Source: Flavonifractor sp. An10 (GTDB lineage Bacteria; Bacillota; Clostridia; Oscillospirales; Oscillospiraceae). Taken from it: a DNA stretch of 64,000 nt. Positions 1-8,561 of the stretch are shown in pieces (the stretch's first letter is position 1; each line of letters opens with the position of its first letter). Below the pieces are notes generated by a model. The model worked only from the letters and a program-made list of their open reading frames with translations, did not search any database and had not been told where the DNA came from. The stretch is taken from contig NZ_NFMB01000003.1 of NCBI RefSeq assembly GCF_002161215.1, forward strand, positions 372,001-436,000, given 5' to 3'. The translations under genes and the position numbers were made by a program.

Positions 1-848
1 AGATCAGCTTCCTGCTGGCCAAGCCTTGGACCAGCATCACCATCGCCCTGTTTGCCGAGCTGGGCACCTTTGTCACCCTGGCGGTAGGCATCCTAGGCTT
101 CGGGCTGGAGCCGGGCCAGGCCGCCGCCGTGGCTACTATCGGAGGGGCCGACGGCCCCATGGTGCTGTTCACCTCCCTGATCCAGGCACCGGAGCTGTTT
201 GTCCCCATCTCCATCATCGCATACCTGTACCTGAGCCTTACTTACGGCGGCTATCCCTATCTGATCCGTCTAATGGTGCCGAAAAAGTACCGCGGCATTG
301 ACGTGGAGGTCTATCCCCCCGAGGTGCCCCAAAAGACCAAGTTCATCTTCTGCGTGGTGGTCTGCGGCGTGCTCTGCCTGCTGCTGCCCATGGCCGCTCC
401 CCTGATCCTCTCCTTCTTCATCGGCGTAGCCGTAAAGGAGGCGGAGATCCTCCCCTTCCAGGAGCTTCTGGAAAAGGGCATCCTGTACTTCTCCACCTTC
501 TTCCTGGGTCTCACCCTGGGCATCCTCTGCGAGGCGTCCACCCTTTTGAACACCGCCGTCATCAAGATCCTGATCCTGGGCATCCTGGCCCTGGCCATCT
601 CCGGCGTGGGCGGCCTGCTGGGCGGCTGGGTGATGTACCTGGTCAAAAAGAAGCAGTTCAACCCGGTCATCGGCATTGCCGGCGTATCCTGCGTGCCCAC
701 CACCGCCAAGCTGGCCCAGCACGCGGCGGCGGATGAGAACCCCTTCGCCGTGATCCTGCCTGTGGCGATGGGTGCCAACATCTGCGGCGTCATCACCAGC
801 GCTATTGCGGCAGGCGTGTTCGTCACCACCATCTCCATGATCGGCTGA
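1..848 (+). CDS. madB: Malonate decarboxylase, Na+-pumping carboxybiotin decarboxylase beta subunit (5' end outside window)
   Basis: Membrane subunit that decarboxylates carboxybiotin and exports Na+, the energy-conserving step of anaerobic malonate fermentation. The open frame runs in from the window edge (first whole codon at base 3), so the N-terminus is missing. The visible 281 residues are a run of hydrophobic segments; the family hallmark GGADGPM lies near residue 47, matching the GGADGPT of OadB/GcdB/MmdB, whose Asp is needed for Na+ transport. A second re-entrant-like stretch is seen at IAGVSCVPTTAKLA, and the end VAMGANICGVITSAIAAG is typical of the family. The next gene starts 32 bp downstream behind a GAGAGGAG site, so it is the first visible gene of the mad operon. 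The family is certain; the malonate assignment comes from the neighbours. Confidence 0.93.
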   Translation, partial: ISFLLAKPWTSITIALFAELGTFVTLAVGILGFGLEPGQAAAVATIGGADGPMVLFTSLIQAPELFVPISIIAYLYLSLTYGGYPYLIRLMVPKKYRGIDVEVYPPEVPQKTKFIFCVVVCGVLCLLLPMAAPLILSFFIGVAVKEAEILPFQELLEKGILYFSTFFLGLTLGILCEASTLLNTAVIKILILGILALAISGVGGLLGGWVMYLVKKKQFNPVIGIAGVSCVPTTAKLAQHAAADENPFAVILPVAMGANICGVITSAIAAGVFVTTISMIG

Positions 849-880
849 CCGGCCGAAGCGCAAAGAGAGGAGTCATTGCC

Positions 881-2551
881 ATGCAAGAGACACAGCAGCG
901 TCAATGGGATACTCTGCGGCAGGATACCGCCCGGAGGCTGGCAGCCGCCGAGGAGGCAGTGGGGGCCGGCAAGCTGGTGAAGGCCAAGGACACCGTCAAG
1001 CTGTTGGAGGCCGTCATCCACCCCGGTGATAAGATCAATCTGGAGGGCAACAATCAGAAGCAGGCCGACTTTTTGGCCGAGCGGCTGTGCCGTGTGAATC
1101 CCGAGAAGATCCACGGCCTGCACTTGGTACAGTCCGCCATCGCCCTGGACAGCCACACCAAGCTGTTTGAAAAGGGTATCGCGGAGAAGATCGACTTCTC
1201 CTACTCTGGCGCCCAGGCCGGCAAGCTGGCCCAGGCTGTGCAGGAGGGCAAGGTGAAGCTGGGAGACATCCACACCTATCTGGAGCTCTTCGGCCGGTAT
1301 TTCATCGATCTGATCCCCCGGGTTGCCCTGGTGGCCGCCTACCAGGCGGACAAGGACGGCAATCTTTACACCGGCTCCAACACCGAGGATACCCCCGTAG
1401 TGGTGGAGGCCACCAAGTTCAAACAGGGCATTGTGATTGCCCAGGTCAACGAGGTGGTGGACCGTCTCCCCCGGGTTGACATCCCCGGCGACTGGGTGGA
1501 CTTTGTCATTCAGTCCCCCCGCCCCTTCTACCTGGAGCCCCTGTTTACCCGCGACCCCGCCCTGATCACCGATGCCCAGGTGCTCCGTGCCATGATGGCC
1601 ATTAAGGGCATCTATGCCGAGTACGGTGTCCAGACGGTAAACCACGGGATCGGCTTCGATACGGCAGCCATCGAGCTTCTGTTGCCTACCTACGGCGAGC
1701 AGCTGGGCCTGAAGGGGAAAATCTGCACCTCCTTCGCTCTTAACCCCCACCCCACCCTGATCCCCGCCATCGAGAGCGGCTGGGTAAAGAACATCCACTG
1801 CTTTGGCGGAGAGTTGGGCATGGAGGAGTATGTCAAGGCACGGCCCGATGTGTTTTTTGTGGGGCCGGACGGCACGCCCCGCTCCAACCGCACCTATGCC
1901 CAGATCGCCGGCCACTACGCCGTGGATCTGTTCATCGGAGGCACCCTGCAGATTGATGAGGACGGCAACAGCTCTACCGCCACGGCTACTCGTATTGCTG
2001 GATTTGGCGGAGCGCCTAATATGGGCTGTGATCCCCACGGACGCCGGCACGCCAGCCAGGCATGGCTCAAGTGCGGCGCAGAGTCCGGCACAGCGGAGGC
2101 CGCTCTGGGCGGCATGCCCCGGGGCAAGCGTCTGGTGGTCCAGCTCCAGGAGACCTTCCGGGAAAAGATGGCCCCTGGGTTTGTGGAGCGGCTGGATGCC
2201 TGGGAGCTGAAGGAGAAGGCCGGTCTGGCCCTGCCTCCGGTCATGATCTACGGCGACGATCTGACCCATATTGTGACCGAGGAGGGAATTGCCTATCTGC
2301 ACAAGTGCAGAAGCCTGGAGGAGCGGCGCGCAGCCATCCGCGCGGTGGCCGGCTATACCGCGGTAGGCCTCAAGGCCAACCCCAAGGAGACCCGGGAGCT
2401 CCGGGCCAGCGGGATTGTCAAGACCCCGCAGGATCTGGGCATTGACCCGGCCAAGGCCAACCGGAGCCTTCTGGCGGCCAAGAACGTCCGGGATCTGGTA
2501 AAGTGGTCTGGCGGCCTGTACCAGCCCCCCGGCAAATTCAAAAACTGGTAA
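881..2551 (+). CDS. madA: Malonate decarboxylase alpha subunit (acetyl-S-ACP:malonate ACP transferase)
   Basis: Soluble 556-residue transferase that swaps acetyl for malonyl on the prosthetic thiol of the decarboxylase ACP. Full length and colinear with MdcA/MadA: N-terminal CoA-transferase-like half (LLEAVIHPGDKINLEGNNQKQADFLAE near residue 45), central NHGIGFDTAAIELLLPTYGE, and a C-terminal DDLTHIVTEEGIAYLHKC block that resembles the citrate lyase alpha subunit. Starts at ATG 881 behind GAGAGGAG. Followed 13 bp later by the ACP gene. Nothing looks damaged. Confidence 0.95.
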   Translation: MQETQQRQWDTLRQDTARRLAAAEEAVGAGKLVKAKDTVKLLEAVIHPGDKINLEGNNQKQADFLAERLCRVNPEKIHGLHLVQSAIALDSHTKLFEKGIAEKIDFSYSGAQAGKLAQAVQEGKVKLGDIHTYLELFGRYFIDLIPRVALVAAYQADKDGNLYTGSNTEDTPVVVEATKFKQGIVIAQVNEVVDRLPRVDIPGDWVDFVIQSPRPFYLEPLFTRDPALITDAQVLRAMMAIKGIYAEYGVQTVNHGIGFDTAAIELLLPTYGEQLGLKGKICTSFALNPHPTLIPAIESGWVKNIHCFGGELGMEEYVKARPDVFFVGPDGTPRSNRTYAQIAGHYAVDLFIGGTLQIDEDGNSSTATATRIAGFGGAPNMGCDPHGRRHASQAWLKCGAESGTAEAALGGMPRGKRLVVQLQETFREKMAPGFVERLDAWELKEKAGLALPPVMIYGDDLTHIVTEEGIAYLHKCRSLEERRAAIRAVAGYTAVGLKANPKETRELRASGIVKTPQDLGIDPAKANRSLLAAKNVRDLVKWSGGLYQPPGKFKNW

Positions 2552-2564
2552 GGAGGTCTGCAGG

Positions 2565-2891
2565 ATGGCACTGCAACATCTGGAATTTTCCTACCCGGGT
2601 ATCCCCGGCGCGTCCATTCCCGACCAGTGGTTCCACAGCGGTGTGGTGGGCTCCGGCGATATGGAGGTCCTTCTGACCCGCAAAGAACAACAGGGGAAAG
2701 TCACTGTCAAAGTCTGCACTCCGGTGCGTGGCTTTGAGCAGGTGTGGGACAAGGTGCTGGAGCGTTTTGTTCTGGAGAGCGGCTGCGGGGACCTGGAGCT
2801 GGAGATCAACGACAACAACGCCACCCCGTTTGTAGTGGGCCTCCGTCTGCGGCAGGCCCTCCAGGATGCGAGAGGAGGGGAGCTGGCGTGA
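2565..2891 (+). CDS. madE: Malonate decarboxylase acyl carrier protein
   Basis: Small (108 aa) ACP subunit that carries the 2'-(5''-phosphoribosyl)-3'-dephospho-CoA group. The serine-containing segment HSGVVGSGDMEVLL near residues 25-38 is where the group is attached in MdcC/MadE (the serine in the VGSGD motif). The C-terminal half matches the family (DNNATPFVVGLRLRQAL). ATG 2565 lies 7-8 bp after AAGGAGG. Its stop overlaps the next start by 4 bp (GTGA), implying translational coupling with the carboxyltransferase subunit. Confidence 0.93.
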   Translation: MALQHLEFSYPGIPGASIPDQWFHSGVVGSGDMEVLLTRKEQQGKVTVKVCTPVRGFEQVWDKVLERFVLESGCGDLELEINDNNATPFVVGLRLRQALQDARGGELA

Positions 2892-3850
2892 ACTATCAGG
2901 AGGGACAGAACCACAGCTTTCTGGAGGCAACCGCCAGAGAGCGGGCTAACCTGCTGGTGGATGAGGGGAGCTTTACAGAGCTCCTGGGTCCCCAGGATCG
3001 TATGACCAGTCCTCACCTGCCCGCATTGGGCGAGGCGGTCAGCTTTGACGACGGCGTGGTCACCGGCGTGGGCCGGATTGGAACCCGCCCCGTCTTCCTC
3101 ATCTCCCAGGAGGGTCGGTTTATCGGCGGCGCCGTGGGCGAGGTGCACGGTGCCAAAATGGCCGGTATCTTCCGCCTGGCCTTGGAAGCCTACGAGGCGG
3201 CCGCCAAAGCGCATCCTGACAACTTGGATCTATATCGCCCCGCAGTGGTGATCTCCTTCGAAACTGGGGGCGTGCGCCTCCATGAGGCCAACGCTGGCCT
3301 GCTGGCCCACGCAGAGGTCATGGATCTGATCCAGGACACCAAGGGCAAGCTGCCGGTGATCTCCCTCATCGGCAGCAAGGTGGGCTGCTTCGGCGGTATG
3401 GGCTTTGTGGCCGCCGCTACGGACGCCATTATCATGAGCCCCCAGGGACGTCTGGGGCTGACCGGCCCGGAGGTGATCGAACAGGAGATGGGCAAGGAGG
3501 AATTTGACGCCTCTGACAAGTCCCTGATCTCCCGCACCACTGGCGGCAAGCACAAGTACATCATGCGGGACTGCAACATCCTGGTGGAGGACAAGGTGGC
3601 GGATTTCCGGCGGGCCCTGTGCGAGCTGCTGGCCCAGCCCTACGAAAAGGTGTGCGCCTGCCGCCGCATCGGCTCCTATGAGCTGGTGAAGGAGCAGATG
3701 GATCTAGTTGCCCTGGCCGCGGAGCTGAACCCCGGCGATGCTAAGGACGTGTGGCGCTACTACGGCAACGAGCATCCGGAGCAGCTGCCCGAACTGGAGA
3801 CAGCGGAGTTCCTGCGCGTGGTACACCGCCGCCCAAAGGAGGTGCGTTGA
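2888..3850 (+). CDS. madC: Malonate decarboxylase carboxyltransferase subunit (beta/MadC)
   Basis: One of two crotonase-fold subunits that move the malonyl carboxyl group; in the biotin-dependent system the acceptor is the biotin protein MadF. 320 aa, with ARERANLLVDEGSFTELLGP at the N-terminus, a GGVRLHEANAGL segment near residue 125 and GCFGGMGFVAAATDAIIMS near residue 168, which forms the oxyanion-hole region in this family. The GTG start at 2888 overlaps the madE stop and is preceded by GAGGAGGGGAG; a longer in-frame extension into madE exists but lacks a fitting site. The stop precedes madD by one base. Confidence 0.93.
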   Translation: MNYQEGQNHSFLEATARERANLLVDEGSFTELLGPQDRMTSPHLPALGEAVSFDDGVVTGVGRIGTRPVFLISQEGRFIGGAVGEVHGAKMAGIFRLALEAYEAAAKAHPDNLDLYRPAVVISFETGGVRLHEANAGLLAHAEVMDLIQDTKGKLPVISLIGSKVGCFGGMGFVAAATDAIIMSPQGRLGLTGPEVIEQEMGKEEFDASDKSLISRTTGGKHKYIMRDCNILVEDKVADFRRALCELLAQPYEKVCACRRIGSYELVKEQMDLVALAAELNPGDAKDVWRYYGNEHPEQLPELETAEFLRVVHRRPKEVR

Positions 3851-3851
3851 C

Positions 3852-4727
3852 ATGGAATCAATGATCGGCCGCGGCCGGGATGCCATCTCCATGATTGTGG
3901 ATCCCGACAGTTTTACGGAAAACCGGGTGGGCGAGGCCCAGGTGCCGGAGGGCTACGGCCCCGGCGCCGTGGTGGGCACCGCCAGCCTCAACGGCAGACC
4001 CGTCACCATCCTGGCCAATGACGCCCAGGCCGTCAACCCCCGTTTCCCGGTGGTCTATTTCGGCGTCATCGGTATGGAGGAAGCCTATAAGATGGCCTCC
4101 GCCGTCTACGAATCCATCCTGGCCGACCGGGACAAGCCCGTGGGAGAAAAGCGGCCCCTGCTGCTGATTGTGGACACCCCGGGCAACGGCCCCGGCAAGG
4201 TGGAGGAGATCTTCGGCATGAACAAGGCCACCGGCGCCTATCAGCTTGCCCTGGCGGAGGCGCGGAAGGCGGGCCATGCGGTGATCGCCATGGTCATCGG
4301 CCGGGCCATCAGCGGCGCGTTCCTGTGCCACGGCCTTCAGGCGGATCACATCCTGGCCTTGCCCAAGGAGTGCGGCACCATGATCCATGTGATGCCCCTG
4401 ACCAGCATCTCCCGCATCACCAAAATGGACATCGAGCGGCTGGAGGAGCTCTCCCAGGAGAGCCCGGTGTTCGCCGCCGGCGTGGATTTCTTCTACCGCC
4501 TGGGCGGCGTGGAGGAGATCGTCCCCGCCCCGGAGGGCATGCGGGACGCCCTGGCCCGGCATGTGGAGCTGGTGGAGGCCCTGAAGCGCGAGGGGCACTA
4601 TGAGCAGACCGGCCCCTGGAGCCGGGGCGCTCTGGGCGCGGAGCGGGGCGGGCGGACAACCCGGCCGGAGGTGCTCCGCCGGATGGCGGAGGAGTTTGCC
4701 GCGGTATCCTCCTCCTATCTCGCCTGA
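3852..4727 (+). CDS. madD: Malonate decarboxylase carboxyltransferase subunit (gamma/MadD)
   Basis: Partner of MadC in the carboxyltransferase complex, 291 aa. Family blocks seen: GRGRDAISMIVDPDSFTENR at the N-terminus, LLIVDTPGNGPGKVEEIFGMNKATGAYQLALAEARKAGH in the middle and GRAISGAFLCHGLQADHILALP, the second crotonase-fold core. ATG 3852 is one base after the madC stop, with GGAGG at the end of madC serving as ribosome site. The C-terminal 40 residues (WSRGALGAERGGR) are less conserved. Tightly packed in the operon. Confidence 0.92.
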   Translation: MESMIGRGRDAISMIVDPDSFTENRVGEAQVPEGYGPGAVVGTASLNGRPVTILANDAQAVNPRFPVVYFGVIGMEEAYKMASAVYESILADRDKPVGEKRPLLLIVDTPGNGPGKVEEIFGMNKATGAYQLALAEARKAGHAVIAMVIGRAISGAFLCHGLQADHILALPKECGTMIHVMPLTSISRITKMDIERLEELSQESPVFAAGVDFFYRLGGVEEIVPAPEGMRDALARHVELVEALKREGHYEQTGPWSRGALGAERGGRTTRPEVLRRMAEEFAAVSSSYLA

Positions 4728-4728
4728 C

Positions 4729-5802
4729 ATGGGTGCCGGAGCGGAGCTGCGCCGGGCCCTGCTGGAGTTCGGCACGGGCCCGCTCCTGGCCGAGATGCCC
4801 CGCCGCACCCTGGCGGACAAGGGGATCGCCGGCCCCACGGCGGCCCATGTGATTGAGGAGCTCCACACCCCGCTGAACCTGGCCTATACGACCTTTACCA
4901 CAGGCACCACCGCATTCCAGACCCCTGTGGGCGTCACCTGGCAGGAGCTTCCTGACCGCGCGGCGGCCGGTGTCCGGGCCCTGGAGCGGTGCGGCGTCCC
5001 CCGGGGCGCGGAGCTTCTGGTGACCTACCCGCCGCTGGTCAATGTATTCAGCCGGCAGGCCCTGGAGGAGTATGGCTCGAAGGCCCGCTTCATCCTGCGC
5101 CCCTCCAGGGACGCGCTGCTGGCCGAGCTGTGCAGCGGTGCCCGCTTTGTGGTGGGGGAATCCTCCTTCCTGCGGGCAGCTCTGCAGGACGCACACCGGC
5201 TGGGCCTGTCCCGCGAGCTGCCGGAGAACCTGGTGCTCATCGCCGCCGGCACCCCGCTGGATCCGGAGCTGGCTGATGAGGCCGCTAGGCTACCCGGCGC
5301 GCAGGTTCACGATCTGTATGGCTGTCAGGAGTTCGGCTGGCTGGTGTTGGACGGTGCCCCCCTGCGGACAGATATCACTCTGTGCCGGGATCCGGGGGAT
5401 GCGGGCAGGCACCATCTTCTGGTGGGCGGACTCCCCACGGGAGACTGTTTCCGGCTCGGAGCACACCCGCTGAACCCGGAGGGTGCCATCTGTACCAATA
5501 CCAAGGTTCGCTCCCCTCTGGAGCTGGAAACCACCCTGTTGGCAGGGAATGTCTCCAGCCGGGATACGGCGCTCCGCACCGCTCGCACCATCCTGCGCAT
5601 CAAGTCCCGTATCATCCGGGTATCCCCAGATTATGTCTGTGGGGCGGAGCAGACGCGGTTGACGGTGGGGCCTCCGGGCGGCCCACCCCTGCTGGAGCTG
5701 GAGGGCCCGGAGGCTACCCGCATGCTGGACACGCTGGTACAGGCCCAGCGGCAGTACCAGAGACAGGCCAAGACCGATCCGGTCTGGAGGAAGAAATGCT
5801 GA
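4729..5802 (+). CDS. madH: ACP-SH:acetate ligase of malonate decarboxylase (adenylate-forming family)
   Basis: Predicted to load acetate onto the ACP prosthetic thiol with ATP, which primes the decarboxylase. The 357-residue product has the signatures of an adenylate-forming enzyme: a P-loop-like TTFTTGTTAFQTPVGVTW near residue 48 (compare YTSGTTG) and YGCQEFGWLVLDG near residue 203 (compare YGxTE). It is short, with a reduced C-terminal domain. The position between madD and madK is that of madH in Malonomonas rubra. ATG 4729 follows the madD stop by one base and has no good ribosome site, so translation is probably coupled. The family is likely; the exact reaction is by synteny. Confidence 0.8.
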   Translation: MGAGAELRRALLEFGTGPLLAEMPRRTLADKGIAGPTAAHVIEELHTPLNLAYTTFTTGTTAFQTPVGVTWQELPDRAAAGVRALERCGVPRGAELLVTYPPLVNVFSRQALEEYGSKARFILRPSRDALLAELCSGARFVVGESSFLRAALQDAHRLGLSRELPENLVLIAAGTPLDPELADEAARLPGAQVHDLYGCQEFGWLVLDGAPLRTDITLCRDPGDAGRHHLLVGGLPTGDCFRLGAHPLNPEGAICTNTKVRSPLELETTLLAGNVSSRDTALRTARTILRIKSRIIRVSPDYVCGAEQTRLTVGPPGGPPLLELEGPEATRMLDTLVQAQRQYQRQAKTDPVWRKKC

Positions 5803-6491
5803 CAGAAATTCCGCGCCGCCATACGCTGCTCCGCCTCTCCAGAGCCGGGGAGGAGTCCCTCTGGCTCCGCAGAGAGACCGTCTACCCCGATCCCGCCGCC
5901 TGGGAGGCGGTTTGGGAGCGATTCCGCGGCATCCCTGTGATCACCCGGCGGCGGGCCGCCCCCGGGGAACTGATTCCTGTGGGGGTATCTCTCCCCATCC
6001 GGCGGGACGGCGGGCGATGGCGCATGGCCTCACAGGTGCCTTTGGACGGGGTAACGAAGGCCGTTTCCGCCGTACAGGCGGCGGAAATGTGCGCCGAAGG
6101 CTCTTTGCCCTTCAGCGGCCTGGTGACGCAGCTGCTCCGTCAGGTGCCTCGGTATGGGGCTGCGGCGGGCTTGTTCGGCTCCGCCGCCCTGGAGGCGGTT
6201 ACAGGTCTGCCCTACTGCCACGCCGGTTCCGATCTGGACGTACTGCTCCTGCCCCAAGAGGACGCGGATCTCCCAGCTCTGGGAGGTCTGCTACGCCGGC
6301 TGGAGGAAAAATGGAGCCTGCGCATAGACGCGGAGGTGGCCCTGGGCAGCGGGCGATATGGAAAACTGGCGGAGCTGCTGTCCGGCTCCGGCACCATCCT
6401 GGTCAAAGGCGGTTCAGCCCCTGTATTGTGTTCCACCCGCGCTGTCCTGGCAGGCCTGGGCAGCGGCGGTAAATCAATTCTGAAAAAGTGA
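5796..6491 (+). CDS. madK: Malonate decarboxylase holo-ACP synthase (phosphoribosyl-dephospho-CoA transferase, MdcG family)
   Basis: Transfers the triphosphoribosyl-dephospho-CoA made by MadG onto the ACP serine. 231 aa; the nucleotidyltransferase signature GLFGSAALEAVTGLPYCHAGSDLDVLL near residues 127-152, with the two acidic metal ligands in SDLDVLL, matches MdcG. ATG 5796 overlaps the end of madH by 7 bp with GGAGGAAG immediately upstream. A longer in-frame extension lies inside madH and is rejected. Rich in Arg and Leu like its neighbours, no sign of damage. Confidence 0.88.
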   Translation: MLTEIPRRHTLLRLSRAGEESLWLRRETVYPDPAAWEAVWERFRGIPVITRRRAAPGELIPVGVSLPIRRDGGRWRMASQVPLDGVTKAVSAVQAAEMCAEGSLPFSGLVTQLLRQVPRYGAAAGLFGSAALEAVTGLPYCHAGSDLDVLLLPQEDADLPALGGLLRRLEEKWSLRIDAEVALGSGRYGKLAELLSGSGTILVKGGSAPVLCSTRAVLAGLGSGGKSILKK

Positions 6492-6502
6492 GGTTATCAG
6501 TT

Positions 6503-6712
6503 ATGGAAATCAAAGCGCGTGTTCCCGGTATGATCGTGGATGTGAAGGTCAATGAGGGCGACCATGTGGAGGTCAAGGACGTCCTGATGGTCATGGAGGC
6601 CATGAAGATGGAACAGCCCATCCCCTGCCCTGTGTCCGGCGAGGTTGTGGAGCTGCGTGTGGAAAAGGGCGACCGGGTCCGCAGCGGCGACGTACTGGCT
6701 GTCGTCGAGTAA
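6503..6712 (+). CDS. madF: Biotin carboxyl carrier protein of malonate decarboxylase
   Basis: 69-aa biotinyl domain that shuttles the carboxyl group from MadC/MadD to the membrane pump MadB. The attachment motif MVMEAMKMEQP (biotinyl Lys in AMKM) lies near residues 31-41 and the hairpin partner VEKGDRVRSGDVLAVVE closes the barrel. Unlike most carriers it has no Pro/Ala-rich linker, so it is a free-standing domain. Start chosen at ATG 6503, about 9 bp after GAGG; a GTG at 6488 is in frame but less likely. Its presence shows that this is the biotin-dependent, Na+-pumping type, not the soluble Mdc type. Confidence 0.93.
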   Translation: MEIKARVPGMIVDVKVNEGDHVEVKDVLMVMEAMKMEQPIPCPVSGEVVELRVEKGDRVRSGDVLAVVE

Positions 6713-6730
6713 ATCTGATCACCGCAGGCT

Positions 6731-6768
6731 GGGCCGCACCGCGCATCATTCGCCGGTGCGGCCCTTTT
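6731..6768 (+). terminator. Rho-independent terminator between madF and madG
   Basis: A perfect 10-bp stem GGGCCGCACC / GGTGCGGCCC with a 14-nt loop is followed by TTTT. It sits inside the operon, between the structural genes and the cofactor gene, so it should lower madG transcription relative to the subunits. Confidence 0.8.
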
Positions 6769-6787
6769 AGATAGGAGGTAGTTGGCC

Positions 6788-7651
6788 ATGACCGCAAATG
6801 CGCAATCCGCGGTTCTGGAACAGGAGGCGGCCTTTGCGGCGCGGCAGGCCACCCGCAGCCTGCTCTATGAGGTGAGTGTATCCCCCAAGCCGGGCCTGGT
6901 GGATCGCTTTGACAGCGGAGCCCATGCTGATATGGATTTTTTCACCTATTTGGACAGTTCGGCAGCCTTAACCGAATATTTCCGCATAGCCTATCTGGAA
7001 GGCGCTGCCTCCTCCTGCCTTACTCCACCGGAGCTATTTCCTCGTCTGAGACGGCTAGGTGTCCAGGCAGAGCAACAGATGTACACTGCTACTGGGGGTG
7101 TAAACACCCACAAAGGGATTATTTTTACCCTGGGGCTGTTTTGCGGCGGGCTGGGCTGGCTTTTCGGACGCGGTGAGTCTGCGGATGAGATGGGATTGCT
7201 GCATCTGTGCAGTCAAATCGTGACATCGGAATTTGAACGTGAACTAAAAATGCTGCCACGCACATCGATGCGAAGCGGTGGAGAGCGTTTTTATGCTGCT
7301 ACCGGTCACTCCGGCATCCGTGGCGAGGCGGCCGCCGGGTACCCCAGCATTGCTTACTGTGGACTTCCTGCCCTTCGTAGCGCTCTGCAGCAAGGATATT
7401 CCATCAACGATGCCGGTATCATTGCTCTGCTGGAACTGCTGTGTTGCGTCCACGATTCCAATCTCTTTGTACGCTGTGGGGAGAAGAAACAGCACGAATT
7501 GGCTCAGGCAGCCAGAGAAATCTTGGATGCGGAACAACTAGATCTTGGGCGGGTAGCACGGCTGAACCAGCGGTGTGTCCGCGACTGGGCCAGTCCCGGA
7601 GGCTGCGCAGACCTGCTTGCCGCAACGTTTTTTTGCATTTTTATTTTATGA
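6788..7651 (+). CDS. madG: Triphosphoribosyl-dephospho-CoA synthase (CitG/MdcB family)
   Basis: Makes 2'-(5''-triphosphoribosyl)-3'-dephospho-CoA, the precursor of the ACP prosthetic group, from ATP and dephospho-CoA. 287 aa with the family blocks SPKPGLVDRFDSGAHADMDFFTYL (residues about 29-52), TGGVNTHKGIIFTLGLFCGG and SPGGCADLLA near the C-terminus. Start chosen at ATG 6788, 8 bp after AGGAGGT; a TTG two codons upstream is possible. The C-terminus ends abruptly as ATFFCIFIL over a T-rich tract right where the mobile element region begins, so the last few residues may have been altered by insertion; the core is intact. Confidence 0.9.
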   Translation: MTANAQSAVLEQEAAFAARQATRSLLYEVSVSPKPGLVDRFDSGAHADMDFFTYLDSSAALTEYFRIAYLEGAASSCLTPPELFPRLRRLGVQAEQQMYTATGGVNTHKGIIFTLGLFCGGLGWLFGRGESADEMGLLHLCSQIVTSEFERELKMLPRTSMRSGGERFYAATGHSGIRGEAAAGYPSIAYCGLPALRSALQQGYSINDAGIIALLELLCCVHDSNLFVRCGEKKQHELAQAAREILDAEQLDLGRVARLNQRCVRDWASPGGCADLLAATFFCIFIL

Positions 7652-7746
7652 AGCCTGAGAAAATTGGAGAGAGTATTTCATCCGAGAAAGGCAGTTTGGA
7701 AAGTTGAATCTCTTTTACGGAACTGTTTTTCAACAAGCCGGAATCG

Positions 7747-7790
7747 TCCACGCTGTATTGCCTGCCCAGGTACCACAGCGTGGATTTTTT
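7747..7790 (+). terminator. Rho-independent terminator after the mad operon
   Basis: A perfect 10-bp stem TCCACGCTGT / ACAGCGTGGA with an 18-nt loop is followed by six T. It lies about 95 bp after the madG stop. Confidence 0.85.
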
Positions 7791-7861
7791 ATAGCCACCT
7801 TCCTTGTATACTCACATTCATGAGAGGAAAGGGAATATCATAATATACCTGGGTTCACTGT

Positions 7862-7954
7862 GGCATTAAGAAGTGCCTGCGCCTACCGGCGCACCGCACC
7901 GCCTTTACCTATGCAGCAAAAAGAACCTGGATCTGCTGCAGACTTCTTAATGCC
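7862..7954. repeat. Inverted repeat pair near the left end of the recombinase element
   Basis: GGCATTAAGAAGT at 7862-7874 is repeated in reverse complement at 7942-7954, with 67 bp between. No U-run follows, so it is not a simple terminator. It lies in the 440-bp gene-free stretch between madG and the sigma-like gene; the rest of that stretch holds only the terminator above. It could mark an element end or a regulator site. Confidence 0.45.
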
Positions 7955-8090
7955 GCAAATCAGGCCGACGGCTTTGTGCGTTGGCTCAAACCCGATGGTC
8001 TTTGTTTTCCCTATTGGCACACGGTAGGGTGCCGCGGTCCTCCGTTTCTGAATTTTGGACTTCCAAATTCAGAAGAACGGAGGAAACAGC

Positions 8091-8555
8091 ATGGGCTTTA
8101 ACTATGCAAGGGAACGCAGGAAGTTCGAAGCAGAATGGAGAAAGCTCCGTCAGGAATACGAACAGGCAGGAATGGATCCGAGCTCAATAGAGGAAATATA
8201 TCTCTTTGATCTGGCTGAATTTTGCTCCCGCAGGAGATTCGAGACACGGACACAGCCTCTGCCTGATATGTATGAAGCAGCTGAAGGAGCAAGTCAATCT
8301 TTTTTGCTGAGAAAGCAAAAAAGATTTTCCACAGGATTTGATGAGGCTGACTTTTTAGGGGAAGATTCATGGCTGGAAACAATAGAGGATCCTACCCTCT
8401 GGAAACGCTTGAATCAGCTGAATCATAGGGATCTGGAGCTGCTGAAATACCTCGTTTTGGAAGGACATACTCAGAAAGAGCTTGCACAGAAGTGGCACTG
8501 TTCACAGAGGCTCATATCTAAGCGGCTCAAAAAAATTAAAAAATTTTTGAAATAA
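8091..8555 (+). CDS. Small sigma-70 region-4-like regulator of a mobile element
   Basis: 154-aa protein ending in a helix-turn-helix typical of sigma region 4: LNQLNHRDLELLKYLVLEGHTQKELAQKWHCSQRLISKRLKKIKKFLK. The N-terminal 90 residues are charged and helical without a recognisable region 2, so it may be a sigma-like activator and not a complete sigma factor. Similar small proteins open recombinase and conjugative elements in Clostridia. ATG 8091 follows GGAGG by 7 bp; a longer start 36 bp upstream is less likely. Base composition is lower in GC (about 44%) than the flanks, a sign of transfer. Confidence 0.7.
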   Translation: MGFNYARERRKFEAEWRKLRQEYEQAGMDPSSIEEIYLFDLAEFCSRRRFETRTQPLPDMYEAAEGASQSFLLRKQKRFSTGFDEADFLGEDSWLETIEDPTLWKRLNQLNHRDLELLKYLVLEGHTQKELAQKWHCSQRLISKRLKKIKKFLK

Positions 8556-8561
8556 GGTTCT

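Noticed and set aside
311-2302. Long minus-strand open frame (663 aa) opposite madB/madA
   Set aside because: Its sequence is a Gly/His/Leu-rich shadow typical of GC-rich genes read backwards, and both plus-strand genes are clearly real.
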